In this document: positions 23,108-36,035 of the stretch, piece by piece
Numbering within the stretch: the first letter of the stretch is position 1
How the letters are laid out: every line of letters starts with the position of its first letter
Assembly: GCA_024760905.1 (NCBI GenBank)
Contig: CM045729.1
Location: 55,719,080 to 55,783,079 of the forward strand
DNA from: Plotosus lineatus
Taxonomy: Eukaryota; Chordata; Actinopteri; Siluriformes; Plotosidae
Length of the DNA: 64,000 bases
Direction: 5' to 3'
Program-made: the position numbers and the translations under genes
Notes under the pieces: model-generated
What the model was told of the DNA's origin: nothing
The model's database searches: none
What the model saw: only the letters and a program-made list of their open reading frames with translations

Positions 23108-24021
23108 CAGTCATCCCTTGAATATTGCGGATAATGTAAACCACACCTGGCCGCGATATTAGAAAAAACGCAAAGTAGGAACGCCCCGCCCCCCGCCCCC
23201 ATTTCTACCATGTTGTCTCATTTCTATATGTTTTCGCGTGTATACAATATCAGGATGTGTATATTAAACGTTACACAGTTATATGCATATGTAAATACTG
23301 TAATGTGTTAATATTTAAATAGAATTTATATACAAATACTTTTTGAGTACTGTACTCACCTCTGACAATAATTCTTCTCCGCGGTGCAGGACGTTCACAA
23401 ACTCTATATAGTAAGATCACAAAATCACAAAAAATCCCGCGGGAATGTGCGAGGCAACAGCGTCACGCGTCTAAGCAAATCAGCTTGCGAGATTGAGTTG
23501 AGTGGGCGGGAGGCAACAGCATCACGCGTCTAAGCCAATCAGCTTGCGAGATTGAGTTGAGTGGGCAGGAGGCAACAGCATCACGAGTCTAAGCCAATCA
23601 GCTTGCGAGATTGAGTTGCATGAGCGTGAGGCAACAGCATCACGCGTCTAAGCCAATCAGCTTGCGAGATTGAGTTGAGTGGGCAGGAGGCAACAGCATC
23701 ACGCGTCTAAGCCAATCAGCTTGCGAGATTGAGTTGAGTGGGCGGGAGGCAATAGCGTCACACGTCTAAGCCAATCAGCTTGCGAGATTGCGTTGAGTGG
23801 GCGGTCCCTGCCTGAACTGGGGAGGAGGGGCACTTCAGTCTGTCGTTTGGAAACAATGGACACAGCCTGCCTTGGGTCCCTGCCTTCCGCTTGCTTACAT
23901 GTGAGTTTCAGAACAAATTTTGAAATTTTTATGAATATTTTTTTTTATTATTATTTTTATTAAAATACCGTGATGTACCAAGACCGCAATGCTTAAATCG
24001 CGAAGTGGTAAGGGATGGCTG
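23108..24021. mobile_element. Tigger/pogo-like MITE nested in the hAT element
   Basis: Left end cagtcatcccttgaatattg, right end gaagtggtaagggatggctg, which are inverted versions of one another with changes. The right side is followed by TA; the left side has tg where TA is expected. The interior is non-coding and carries a 59-base minisatellite. Confidence 0.8.
23451..23804. repeat. 59-base minisatellite, six units
   Basis: Units start with 'gaggcaacagc' at 23451, 23510, 23569, 23628, 23687 and 23746. Each holds a gcgtctaagccaatcagctt-type core with a CCAAT-like box, and a tgagttgagtgggcgg end. Copies differ by few bases. The array is inside the Tigger-like element. Confidence 0.95.
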
Positions 24022-25288
24022 TAATACTATTTATAGTTGCTTGTGGGTGGGCGGGGGGATGAAATGTTTTTTCTTCCTAAGGCGGCGCCACAGAAAATAA
24101 TTGAGAAGCACTGAATTAAAGTTAATACTGAAAATGATTTACTGACTTTACTGTAGTTATTGCCTGGTCAGGATTGTGGTAGATCTGAAACCTTTTCCGG
24201 AACAATGGGTGCAACTTGGAAATTTTTTATAAATTAGCAGTTGAAACTCAAAATTAAAAAAAAAAAAAAAAAAAAAAAAATCAGCCATGCCCACAAATGA
24301 TATGCCCTCTCGCCCTTAAAGGTCCACAACATTTGTTTGCTCTCCTCCTTACAGATCCTAGGGAAGGTAAAGCAGCCTTCGTTTTTCTTGACGCATACAT
24401 TTTGACATTTGCTGGGTTATTAGAAACCATTTTCTGGCCAAATGCTATAAAAATAATCTTGTAGACTATGAAGACTTCTCTCCTGTTTGATGTCTTGTTA
24501 TTCTCAGTAGCAGAACCACAAGAACGTTGTTATAAAACAGAAAATTAATAACTGGGAGATTTTTCAGCGAATGTTCTTTTGGCGGCTGTCCAGAGAGTCT
24601 TTGAGCGGCTCTTGAAGGGCACAATCAAGACATTGGAATGTGGAAAACCTCCTTTGTAAATGCAAACCAGCGCAAGTGTGATATATTTTTCTCTTTACTG
24701 CCTTGTAAATGACAAGATGCCTCTAATACACTGATATTCCTCCTCTTCTCTCTCTTCACACATGACTGTTCCCCCACCCAGACCAGCGACATCATCGTCA
24801 AATTCGCCAATGACACCACTGTCATAAGTTTGATGACATGATTTGGTACATGAGAGGAGGTCCGGCATCTGTGGCGATGGTGCGACAACAACAATCTGGA
24901 ACTTAACACAAAAAAAACCAAGGCGATGATAATGGACTTTAGGAGATTGAAACAAACAGCCCTCTACATTGATGAAGAGAAGGTAGAAAGGGTGGAGCGC
25001 TTCAAATCAAATTTCTTGGAGTCCACACCACTGCTGACTTCATCTGGACCACAAACATCTACCAACAGGTGGGGAAACCACAGCAATAGATGTACTTCCT
25101 CAAGAAGCTCCGATAAGCCCGCCTACCCCGACTCCTACTTACGTTCTTTTACCACTCCACCATAGAGAGCCTCCTGACCTAACTACTCAGCAGTGTGGTT
25201 TAGCAGCTGCACTGCAGAGGACAGGAAGGACTTGCAGTGGGTAGTGACGACGGCAGAACGGGCAATTGGAATTACACTATCCTCCTTC

Positions 25289-25634
25289 AGGGCAGTGGTG
25301 CCCTAGTGGCATAGGACGCTGGATCGCTGATCCTAAGGTTGGGGGTTCGAGTCCCACTCTCCACAGGTTGTCACTGTCGACTCCAGTGCAGCTAACTGGG
25401 TCATCAAAGGCCGGCCATGTCTCTCACTTTCTATGATGTGAGGTTCATATAAAAGAACCACTGCTGACTTTTGACAAGAGTAGACTGCAAAATCGTCAGC
25501 GTGTTTCCACCCTGCTATGGCTTGGCGAGCTGTCCAGGGTGTACTCAACCCTCGCCCGGGGTCGGCTGGAATGGGCGCGAGCCTCCCCGCGACCCTATTT
25601 AGGATTAAGCGGTTATAGAAAATGAACTGAACTA
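25289..25634 (+). repeat. SINE-A, L-tail, inserted in a LINE
   Basis: Head gggcagtggtgccctagtgg, body, L tail ending aaaatgaactgaac. The flanks ctatcctccttca and ctatcctgccttca form a slightly diverged target-site duplication, and LINE coding sequence continues on both sides. Confidence 0.88.
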
Positions 25635-26126
25635 TCCTGCCTTCAGTGACATTTACATTGTCAGACTTCAGAGGAGAGCCAGTAAAATTATCAGTGATCC
25701 TATCACCCTGGACACCCCTCATTCACCCCTCTCCCTCTGGAAAAAAGTACAGAGCACTAAAAACAAAAATTAACAGACTCAGGAAAAGCTTTTGCCCACA
25801 AGCTGTTAAATGTGTAACCACCACCATCATCACCACCACCGTCAGAAAAAGTGACTGAATATACTCATGTTCAAGTGCAACATTCATGTTTAAGTTTCAA
25901 GTGCAACACTCATGTTTAGAGCAGGTTTCATAACATTTTAGCACCATGAACCTTATAATAAGAAACTCTACCTCTTGCCTGGTGTATATCATGCACCTTT
26001 GACATATCATTCATCCCTCTGTATTTATGTGAATAGGTGTGACTATGTAAATATATATAAGTCTATAGATGTATGAATATGTGAATCCATATATAAGTGT
26101 ACATAGCATATACAGTATGCATGCAC

Positions 26127-26230
<104 letters not shown>

Positions 26231-26433
26231 TTTTCTGAGTAGATCCTTCCGTAGGTGAGTGCTCAATACTTTTTGGTAGAGCAAATAAAAATAAAAGGAC
26301 AGGACAAAGACTTTCTATTGAAACTCCATTTATCACTACAGATCTGTTTCGAGGGGTGGTGAAACCATCCTCTCTCTTCAGGTGATTATAGAAGAGTATA
26401 TTTATATATTTATATATACTGTCCTTTTATTTT

Positions 26434-26589
<156 letters not shown>

Positions 26590-27529
26590 GGTATATGCAT
26601 ATGTACAGCTTAGTGTAGTTTATTAGTTGTATTTTGTGCACTTTTTAAATAATTTCTGCTAAACTGATTTTTATTCCTCATGCAACAGTTGACAATAAAG
26701 ATCTCTTAATCTTTCTCTTTATCTTATTCACAGAAGAGGAACTGAGACGTAAAGAAGAAGTTGAACGTCAGGCGTGTGGAGGAGGTTAGTGAACGCCCAC
26801 ACACCTAATGTTTATTTATATTCTCTCCATAGATACTGCAATCCTCCACAACACAGCCAGAGCTACTGTACACTGCAAGAACACTAGAAGCAGTTTAACA
26901 AAACTTTCAGAAATGTCACATGATATTTTGACGTAGTTGCTCATATTTTACTGAAGGATTTGAAGATTTGTCCCTCCATTGAAGAAAAAGGTCACAGAAT
27001 ATGCTTTTGCTAAGGCATTTCTCTCAATTTCCAGCCCTGCCCTGTCGGTGCAGCCACATTAGCGGAATGTTCAAATCACAAAGCATCAAACCACAGTCAT
27101 TCAATTCCTCTAAAATTCTATTTAAAGCTCTAGTCTAAGACTAATGTTGCCATGGTAGCAAAATTACGCCAACATCAATGCCACCTTAAACAATACCAGA
27201 TGTATGCCTGACCCAATGGTGACATTTTATTGTCATACACATGATTGTGATTATGATTTTGATTAATTTTCAAGTGTTACAATTTCATTTTTATTTAAAA
27301 TATAATTAAATTTCATTCAATTTCTGTTTCTAAACCAGCAAAATGCAACTACCAATCAGATCCCATATGATAACTGAATTGTTGTCAATAAAACCTATTA
27401 CTTAAATACATAAACCGGTTCCTAAGCAACATAGTAAGCATGTTAAGAGTATTTGGAGAGAATCATTGCTGATTTTGGGTGAGAAGCTGACACACCCAGT
27501 CTGCTGGGAATTGTAGAATAGCCAATTAA

Positions 27530-27703
27530 TCAACAGTTTAAGTCTTGGGAATGTCAGAGGAAACCGGAGCACCCGGAAGAAACCCACTCAAACAAGAAAC
27601 ATGAACGCTCTACACAGGAAATCCCCAGTGAGCCCCTTGAACTCCGAATCCTCTTGCTGTAAGGTGACACCACACGCCACTGCACCATCCTGGCACCCTA
27701 GCC

Positions 27704-27777
<74 letters not shown>
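27530..27777 (-). repeat. V-SINE-like fragment and (TA)n
   Basis: Minus strand: a central-segment remnant (gagcgttcatgtttcttgtt, cactgctccggtttcctctg-like) with a head like tgcagtggcgtgtggtgtca, joined to (ta)n at 27706-27777. Confidence 0.6.
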
Positions 27778-27780
<3 letters not shown>

Positions 27781-28084
27781 TGAAGGACTGAGAGTCACAG
27801 TGGTGTCACCCACAAAAGCTGAAAAATGAGATGTCATATTTTGACAGATGTGGATCAGGTCGATGCATGCCAGCTTGGTTCCCTCACCTTCCTTATGACC
27901 CGGAATCATATCATTTTGTATTGCAAAAACTTCAAGTCATTTTTCTCAAAAGCTTTCTGTTGGTTACATCACTTTGGTTCTCAGCCCACACCTAAGATAA
28001 AAATGCACACCTTCTAGGATTGATATTTATAACTTGGCAGACCATTATCCAGACTGAATTATGTTTATAATTTTTAATACAGCT

Positions 28085-28190
28085 GAGCATTAGGGCAATT
28101 GCTCAAGGTACTGAATGGTACTGGGCCTCGAACCCCTGATCTACGGCTCAGTAAATGATGGTTTTAACCATTAAGGCACCGCTGCCCAAG
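28085..28190 (-). repeat. tRNA-type SINE head fragment
   Basis: On the minus strand a tgggcagcggtgccttaatg A-box-like start and a ggggttcgaggcccagt B-box-like stretch. It differs from both SINE-A and the V-SINE-like family. Confidence 0.5.
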
Positions 28191-29146
28191 TAGCAAGTGT
28201 ATTCAAATTTCTGACTGTTAGTGCACAGACTATATACTGCAAACCATAATATTAAACGTTACATTAGATAGAGACAGAGATAAATTGTTCAGCTGAACAC
28301 TGAATAAAAGAATATAAGCAGTTATAAAAAAAAAAAAAAAACCTGTATGTTTGTAGTAACTCTGATTAAATACTCCTACTATACATTCAATAGCTTTACT
28401 GGTACTTTTATTTGTATTCTTTTCATTTTTATTATTTATTTATATTTTCAGTAAATAGAGGACACATTGTCCTTCTGGGTCTGGTTCCTGTTAAGGTTTA
28501 TTGCTCATTTCACATCAAGGAGATTTGCCTTAACAGTGTTTTTTTTTTTCTTTCTCAGTACAGATCTTGAGTTTGTAACTTGAATTTAACAACAATGTTT
28601 TATTGTCTACACAAATCCAAACTGAACTTGATGTAATCAAAGTTAATGTAATTTTCACTTAAAAAAAAACAGCTTGTCTTTAGATATAAAACATCAACTT
28701 ACACATCACACTCAGTCTAGCAGTGGAAGAGTGTCCACAAGGGGGCGTAAAACCAAGCTTAGTTTGTGTGGTTGACCACAGGCCAAGCACAGAGGATACT
28801 AAGTAACAATAGCACTCTGCCAATATCACTTACAGAATCTGTGAAATATGATTATATTGACTGGCCACTTCTGTTCCTATTCAATTTGAATGTAATCATC
28901 TCAGATTCGAAAGATTTGTCTGTTCCAGCTACAAGGTTACATGATTTGAATGATTTGTTTTTGTTTGGAAAAAAAACAAACAAACAAAAACCCCCAGTTA
29001 ATCAGCAATGCGTGGTAAAATAAATATTTGATTTTACTGTTTTTATTCAAGAATGTGCATTATGTCCTCAATGATAAAACTAATAAAAGGAGGCAATCTG
29101 CTATAAAGGTCCAAATAACTCATGTTAAATGTCATCAATATTAGAA

Positions 29147-29150
<4 letters not shown>

Positions 29151-29182
<32 letters not shown>
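29151..29182. repeat. (CT)n microsatellite
   Basis: Sixteen ct units. Confidence 0.95.
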
Positions 29183-29184
<2 letters not shown>

Positions 29185-29646
29185 ATTTCTCTCATTAGGA
29201 AAAGACGAAAGAACAATTTCTTCATCTATCTCAGCAGGAAAGTAAAACAAATGTACAATTACGCATAACACATTGCTTCCTAAAATATCTCAAGTCTTAA
29301 TACAGAGAACCAATAAAATTTAGAATGATATGTTTTATAGTCTTATTCGATTGAAATTCTGTTTCATTTGTTTTAATTATTGCAACTCTGCATAGTAAAA
29401 TTTTAAAAAGGAATTTAAACATTGAAGCATTTCTTCCATAAACCCAACATGTGCAAGGAAAAACTGACATGAGGAACTGACATGAATAGTTGACATGAGG
29501 AAGAAACATTGAGAAGAACCAGACTCAGAAGGGAAACTCATCAGCATTTGGGTGAAACCAGATAAAAATACAAGCCCTATAAGAGAAAAACGCTTCTTAA
29601 AAAAATGATATTCTAGTCCTTCTCAAAACATTTTTGTGATATATAT

Positions 29647-30750
29647 CATATTGTGATAAAGTTCATTATTTTCTGTAATGTACTGATAAAAATTAAACTT
29701 TCATATATTTTAGATTCATTGCACACCAACTGAAATATTTCAGGTCTTTTATTGTTTTAATACTGATGATTTTGGCATACAGCTCATGAAAACCCAAAAT
29801 CCCTATCTCAAAAAATTAGCTTATTTCATCCGACCAATAAAAAAAAAAGTGTTTTTAATACAAAAAAAGTCAACCTTCAAATAATTATGTTCAGTTATGC
29901 AGGCAATACTTGGTCGGGAATCCTTTTGCAGAAAGCTTACTGACTGTGGGTACTTGCCACTGGACTTCAGGCATTTTGGCATTTCCTTCTCCCCAGTCTT
30001 CCTCCAGACTCTGGCACCTTGATTTCCGAATGACATGCAAAATTTGCTTTCATCCGAAAAAAGTACTTTGAACCACTGAGCAACAGTCCAGTGCTGCTTC
30101 TCTGTAGCCCAGGTCAGGCGCTTCTGCCGCTGTTTCTGGTTCAAAAGTGGCTTGACCTGGGGAATGCGGCACCTGTAGCCCAGTCCACTGCTTCCACACG
30201 TCCCCCAAGGTCTGGAATCGGCCCATCTCCACAATCTTCCTCAGGGTGCGGTCACCTCTTCTGGTTGTGCAGCATTTTCTGCCACACTTTTTCCTTCCCG
30301 CAGACGTCCCACTGAGGTGCCTTGATACAGCACACTGGGAACAGCCTATTCGCTCAGAGATTTCTTTCTGTGTCTTACCCTCTTGCTTGAGAGTGTCAAT
30401 GATGGCCTTCTGGACAGCAGTCAGGTGGGCAGTCTTACCCATGATTGCGGTTTTGAGTAATGAACCAGGCTGGGAGTTTTTAAAAGCCTCAGGAATCTTT
30501 TGCAGGTGTTTAGAGTTAATTGGTTGATTCAGATGATTAGCTTAATAGCTCGTTTACACGTACCTGAACATGATATGCTAATTTTTTGAGATAGGAATTT
30601 TGGGTTTTCATGGGCTGTATGCCAAAATCATCAGTATTAAAACAATAAAAGACCTGAAATATTTCAGTTGGTGTGCAATGAATCTAAAATATATGAAAGT
30701 TTAATTTTTATCAGTACATTACAGAAAATAATGAACTTTATCACAATATG
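29647..30750 (-). mobile_element. Tc1-like transposon with about 170-base inverted repeats
   Basis: The left segment 29647-29818 and right segment 30575-30750 are near-exact inverted repeats (catattgtgataaagttcat ... tcaaaaaattagc). The minus-strand interior encodes a Tc1-type transposase start: MGKTAHLTAVQKAIIDTLKQ, an HTH with EISERIGCSQCAVSRH, a second HTH, then in a shifted frame TWATEKQHWTVAQWFKVLFS-DESKF with the first catalytic Asp. The C-terminal half with the remaining DDE residues is missing and the frame is broken. Confidence 0.88.
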
Positions 30751-30768
30751 CTACTTTTTTGTGTATGT

Positions 30769-30893
<125 letters not shown>

Positions 30894-32984
30894 TACTGTA
30901 TATATATTTTATTTGTTATATCCGTGTTCTATAAAATTATTGTGCAAAACAAATGTATTATTTCATTGATTCATGTTTTATATGAGTCTTCTTCAGACTC
31001 AAGATTTTCCTGCTGAGCTCTTACTGTATTTCTTACCTCACCAGATCATATGAAACTAAAATTGCTCCATTTTAAACTCTTTGCACAAAAATTGAAAATG
31101 AATATAAACATTACACACTATACTTACAGTATAATGTACGGTTGCGTTTACTACATGTTATGATCATCTGTGCTGTAAGTATCTGTGATATTTACATAAT
31201 ATACATAGCCACAATACACTTTTCTTACCTGCATTTGTTTTATAAGGATTGCTAGAGTACTTTCTCAGTATAAAATGAATTCTCTGAACAGACAATCCTT
31301 CCATTCTTATTACATATTACAGAGATTTTCTGGAGATGGTTTTTGGCTTCTCTCACAAAACCTTGCAAATTGACTAAATTAGTGAAAGTAACAGGAGGCT
31401 AATGAGACTTGCTCGTATAAGACAGCGAAAGAGAACATAAAAGCTATTGTGTCATGACGCTCTGCTGTACAGTTGAGTGATAAAGGATCACCTCTGTAAC
31501 CTGCAGTGGGATTATTACTGCAGATTTAAAAAGACAAGAGACAAATTGTGACCGAGCTGGAATTATTAGCCTCCAAATGTGCAGTCACCTTGTGCACCTT
31601 CATACACATTACAGACTGCAGAAACCTTTCAACTTCTACTACATCTCTCACAATAAAGCATGTGGTTGCTCGGTCCTTTGAGGACACAGACTGCAAATGT
31701 AAGCAACAGATCAATTTTCTTACAATCAGTTAAAAGCACTCAGTAGTGCCACACAAGCTTAAACTGAATAATGGAGCCTTGCGTCTTGTCAGAATCTGAG
31801 CCAAAAAAGCGTTCACTGGAATGTGCTTTAAGGTGCAACCCTCTGTTCTTCATCTTCATTTCAGAGCAACCTCCTCCCAAAAGCATGCACACACTTAGAA
31901 ACCAAATGCGAAACATCCTCAAACTCCATGTTCAGGATGAAAATCAAGCAGAGGTCATCCATTGATTTTAAAGGGAATTTTAGGTTCTAAAGAATTGCAT
32001 TGACACATATGTCCACTTCACATTTCTAAATTCCCCGTGTTTGTATATGTGTATGGGTTTGTGTATAAATCTCAGAGCGACAGACTCACCAGCAGCCTTC
32101 TCCTGACTGCAGCGTAGCGTCTTCTGAGGATGACTGAGCTCCTGCACCTTGCACATGTATGTGTACATGCATATAACATACGGACGGGCAATGCCCGATG
32201 TCCCCATGCCTTATTCGCACTACCCCTCCTGGGATCCCTGAAAATATGCTCTAGCGTCCTCTAGGAATTTAACAGACATGCAAGCAAAAGAAAGGAAGAA
32301 AAAAAAATCACAAACGATACTGCAGACCATCCTTAGTGGGTATCTTAAAGCGACAACAACCTCTTCAGCAGAGAGATAGACGCATGCTCTGAAGAGGCAG
32401 ACCTCAAGGTTTCACCCTTCGCTCTGCTGAACCGGACAGCCAAGTAGTGGCATTAAAAATCAGAAGAATGTGAACGTGTTCGGCTATTCACCTTCCATCA
32501 TTTCTTCACCACTGGTTCTCTGTCTCCCTTCCTCCTCTGCTTTCTCCTCGTATCTATCTGTTAGTCTTGGTTCAACCCTCCACTCAGGGAGGCGTTTGCT
32601 CAGTGACGACACTTTGAGGATTTCCTTTTGTTCTTCGGATAGACCTCAGCTTCTCCATGTCAGCCTGATCCCTTTTTTTCCCTCCCTCTATAGCACACGG
32701 AGAGCTGTGCTATTATTAGAAACGGGGTGGAGGGTGGGATGGGGGGGCTAGATACAATAAAGAAGGCCCTGCAGTGAAATTCTCCTCAAAGAGGTACAAC
32801 TGAATGTGCATCACCAAGATCATCTTTCATCAAGCAAGCACTAAAAAAACATTTTTCTGAAAGAGCAATTAGGAGCCACAGTAACGTCATACTATAATAG
32901 CAAAATGGCTATTTGTCCTGAGGGAAGACAGTCTAAATTATTCAAGAAGAAAACCTCTGTAAAGCCTTTACATCACCGAGACAG

Positions 32985-33328
32985 CACTTGTGGTGGCAAA
33001 GGGTGCTGGATCGCTGATCCTAAGGTTGGGAGTTCGAGTCCCACTCTCGACAAGGTTGTCACTGTCCCCCCCCAGTGCAGCTAACTGGGTTATCAAAGAC
33101 CGGCCATGTCTCTCAGTGTCTATGGTGAGAGGCATGTAAAAGAACCATTGCTGACTTTCGTATAAAGTAGCTGTATAGCCGTCAGTGTGTTTCTGCCCCT
33201 TGTGAACGGGTTGTGTCAGGAAGGGTATTCGACGTAAAAACCTATGCCCAATCAAACGTGCAAATCAGATGATTTGCTGTGGCAACCCCTGAAAAAGTGA
33301 AAAAGCCAAAAGGCAAAGAAGAAGAATA
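32985..33328 (+). repeat. SINE-A, R-tail
   Basis: Head partly decayed (cttgtggtggcaaagggtgc), clear B box gagttcgagtcc, body, R tail ending gccaaaaggcaaagaagaag. Confidence 0.85.
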
Positions 33329-34041
33329 TTTAACTATATCTCACATCCAGACCATAACAACTTGAGTTGAGCTGGATGAATATTAGTACCATTAATAAAA
33401 TGTAGTAGGACAACACCGAAAATCACCAAACGAGATTTATTTAATCCACGACAGAGACCATACAAACCAGCCCTAGAGCATGTGTGACACACATACACAT
33501 ACAACAATGTGCTATCAGTCATGTAATCCAAAACATGCTCAGTGAAGCCGTAACAGTACTGCGACTATAAATAACCCTTAATTCTGCACTGTGCTTTCTT
33601 AGTCTTTCTCTATGTCTTTTTATAGCTGTGCCTGAGGAGCGGAGCAATTTTTAGAAGAAAACGTATGACCACAGTTGCTGCTCCGCCAAAGTTTTGATTG
33701 TAGCTAACTACTTTAGCTTTGTTTGCACTCATACACCTTGACACACTCGCAAGGTATGTGAAGACATATTAGTGGATATGAGGAAAGGGGCTGTCTGAAA
33801 ACAAATCCCAGCATTTTAAAAGAGGATGTTCAGGCTCCAGAGTAGAGGAAGACTTTTACATATGACAAAAATATGTGTGAGCGCTAACCGCTAGCTAACA
33901 ATAGTTAGCTAGTTGCCTCTGTTGTCTGTGTAATGTGTTCTTTATCACACAGTAAACAATGGCAAAAAATTAAGTAGAAAGATCAACCGTGTTCTTTAAC
34001 CTACTATATAAACTCACATCAGAATGTTTTTTGTTCTTATA

Positions 34042-34347
34042 TAGGGATCCCTCACTTTCCGCAGTTAACTGGGACCAAGATCCCCACGAGACCACCGAAT
34101 TCCGCGAAGTAGGATCAACCCTCCTGACTGACATATACATGCATGTGTATGTGTGTATAATATCAATAAATACAGATCCAATGCTATAAATGCTTATAAC
34201 AACAATTAAACATTCAAAAATAATGGATAAGATGTAAATAAAATAAAAATACACACATACAGATGGTATTGCATGAGAAGAAGACACATATACACACACA
34301 CGGACGCGCGCGCACAGGCAGTAGCGTGAAATAGCGAGGGATCCCTG
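34042..34347 (-). mobile_element. MITE of the 'agggatccct' family, short copy
   Basis: Ends tagggatccctcactttccg and agcgagggatccctg, flanked by TA. Relative to the copy at 46882 it is inverted and lacks about 140 internal bases. Confidence 0.85.
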
Positions 34348-34479
34348 TACTTCGATATTACAGATTACAACAATAATTTGATAATTTGATTTAAAAATTT
34401 GTTGTAATAGTCTTCCTTCATACAAAGTAAAGTGAATTTAAGTAAATGATTTTGTCAGTTGCGTAACTACAAATGGTCG

Positions 34480-34860
34480 TAGAGTAGCTTGGTGCTTAGC
34501 ATGTCCACCTCACAGCATTAGGGTCCTGGATTCGAGTCCAGGATTAGGCGAGGGTGTTTCTGTATGGAGTTTTTATGTTCTCCCCATGTTTGTGTGAGAT
34601 TCCTCTGGGTACTACAGTTCCCTTACTCTGTCCAAACACGTGCACATTAGACTAACTGATTGTTCCAAATTGCCCCTAGGTTTATGTATGAATGGGGACC
34701 TTGGTGATGGTTGCTGACCCCGTGATAAACTGGCAAGCTGTTATGATGTTACATGCCTTTGCCCAGAGTTGGGAAAGGTAGATTCCAGCTTCCCTGCTAC
34801 CCTAGTAACATTAGTCGGTCCGGTTATGATGAATAAATACATATGAATGGATGAATGGAT
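34480..34860 (+). repeat. V-SINE-like SINE
   Basis: Head gtagagtagcttggtgctta, B box ggattcgagtcc, central segment gtatggagtttttatgttct, decayed tail with gataaactggcaagctgtta, ending in gaatggatgaatgga. Confidence 0.75.
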
Positions 34861-35115
34861 AGTTTATATTCTTTTTTTCAGGGGTAAACAAAGCACACAA
34901 AAAAGTCCTTATATCACAACTAAATTAACACTCATTCTTGATACCCACCACCCTACAGTAATATGTTATATGGCCAATAGTTTGTGGACACGTAAGACCC
35001 ACACCTATATGTGGTCGTTCTCCAAACTATTATCACAAGGTTTGGAAGCACACAGTTGTCCCGAATATCACAGTATGCTGGACGCAAAATTTTTTAGTTT
35101 TATTAGAACTAAGGG

Positions 35116-35473
35116 CTGGGCAGTGGTTGTCTAGTGGTATAGGGCGCTGGATCGCTAATCCAAAGGCAGGTGGTTCGAGTCCCACTCTCCACAAGGTTGT
35201 CACTGCCCCCCCCCCCCCCCCCCCATTGCAGCTAACTGTGTTATCAAAGGCCGGCCATGTCTCTCACTGTCTAAGGTGTAAGGAATGTAAAGGAACCATT
35301 GCTGACTTTCAACAAGAGTAGGCTGCAAAGCCGTCAGCATGTTTCCACCCTGCAATGGCCTGGTAAGCTGTCCAGGGTGTATTCTGCCCTCGCCCGAAGT
35401 TGGCTCGGATGGGCGCCAGCCTCCCTCCGACCCTAATTAGGATGAAGTGATTACAGAAAATGAACTGAACTGA
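35116..35473 (+). repeat. SINE-A, L-tail
   Basis: Head gggcagtggttgtctagtgg, a pure C run of about 20 bases, body and L tail ending gaaaatgaactgaactg. The flanks agaactaaggg / agaattaaggg look like the target-site duplication. It lies about 480 bases from dgkh exon 3. Confidence 0.88.
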
Positions 35474-35954
35474 AGAATTAAGGGACATAATGCTGTTCCA
35501 GCTAAACAATGCCCCTTTGTACGTGATGGTTTTCTGTGGTTGCCATGAAAGTTTTAAATAGTTTTGCGATGAACATGAATATAGACTGTACGTCAAGCTT
35601 TCTCGCCTGACATCAGTGCCTGATCTTATCGATAGCTCATGTTGCAAAATGGGTAAATCCCTGCAGTCATGCTCCAAAATCTAGTGGAAAGCCTCCCCAG
35701 AAGAGTGGGGTTTATTTATAATAATGGAGATGCAAACAACTAATGGAATGTTTACCAAGCACAAATGGGTGTGATTCGCCAGGTATTCACCCTTTTGGTC
35801 ATACAGTTAAAGTAAAGTTTTTAAGCAGCACTACATTGAGTATTAAAGGTTCTAAGTGAGGGAACGCTGCATCATTTTGCATCATTGACAACCCGTACTG
35901 TACAGTGTACATTCCCCTGTAGCATTGATGTAATTTACTGTAACAGCTGCTTAC

Positions 35955-36035
35955 CGTGAAACTGTTGTTGACATTCTTTGTGCTTGATTCGGCAACACTG
36001 GCATCTGAGAGGTCGACCTCGTCGAATATAAGGGA
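35955..36035 (-). CDS. dgkh: dgkh exon 3: middle of PH domain
   Basis: Residues 127-153, 27 codons, phase 0 to 0: SLIFDEVDLSDASVAESSTK then NVNNSFT. Acceptor CCTCTACAG, donor GTAAGC. SLIFDEVDLSD is the eta-like form as I recall it, whereas ESSTKNVNNSF also occurs in delta; the paralogues are close here. Confidence 0.95.

Larger units (their letters stand above)
22590..24113. mobile_element. hAT-type DNA transposon, non-autonomous, with a nested insertion
   Basis: Inverted ends cagtgcttctcaaat at the left and attgagaagcactg at the right, flanked by the perfect 8-base duplication aattaaag (22582-22589 and 24114-24121). Eight-base duplications and 'CAGTGCTTCTCAAA' ends are typical of hAT elements. 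No transposase remains. A Tigger-like element occupies 23108-24021, so the original body is about 610 bases. Confidence 0.85.

Noticed and set aside
23451..23804. CRISPR-like regular repeat array
   Set aside because: The units are contiguous 59-base tandem repeats without spacers, in a vertebrate genome, inside a DNA transposon.
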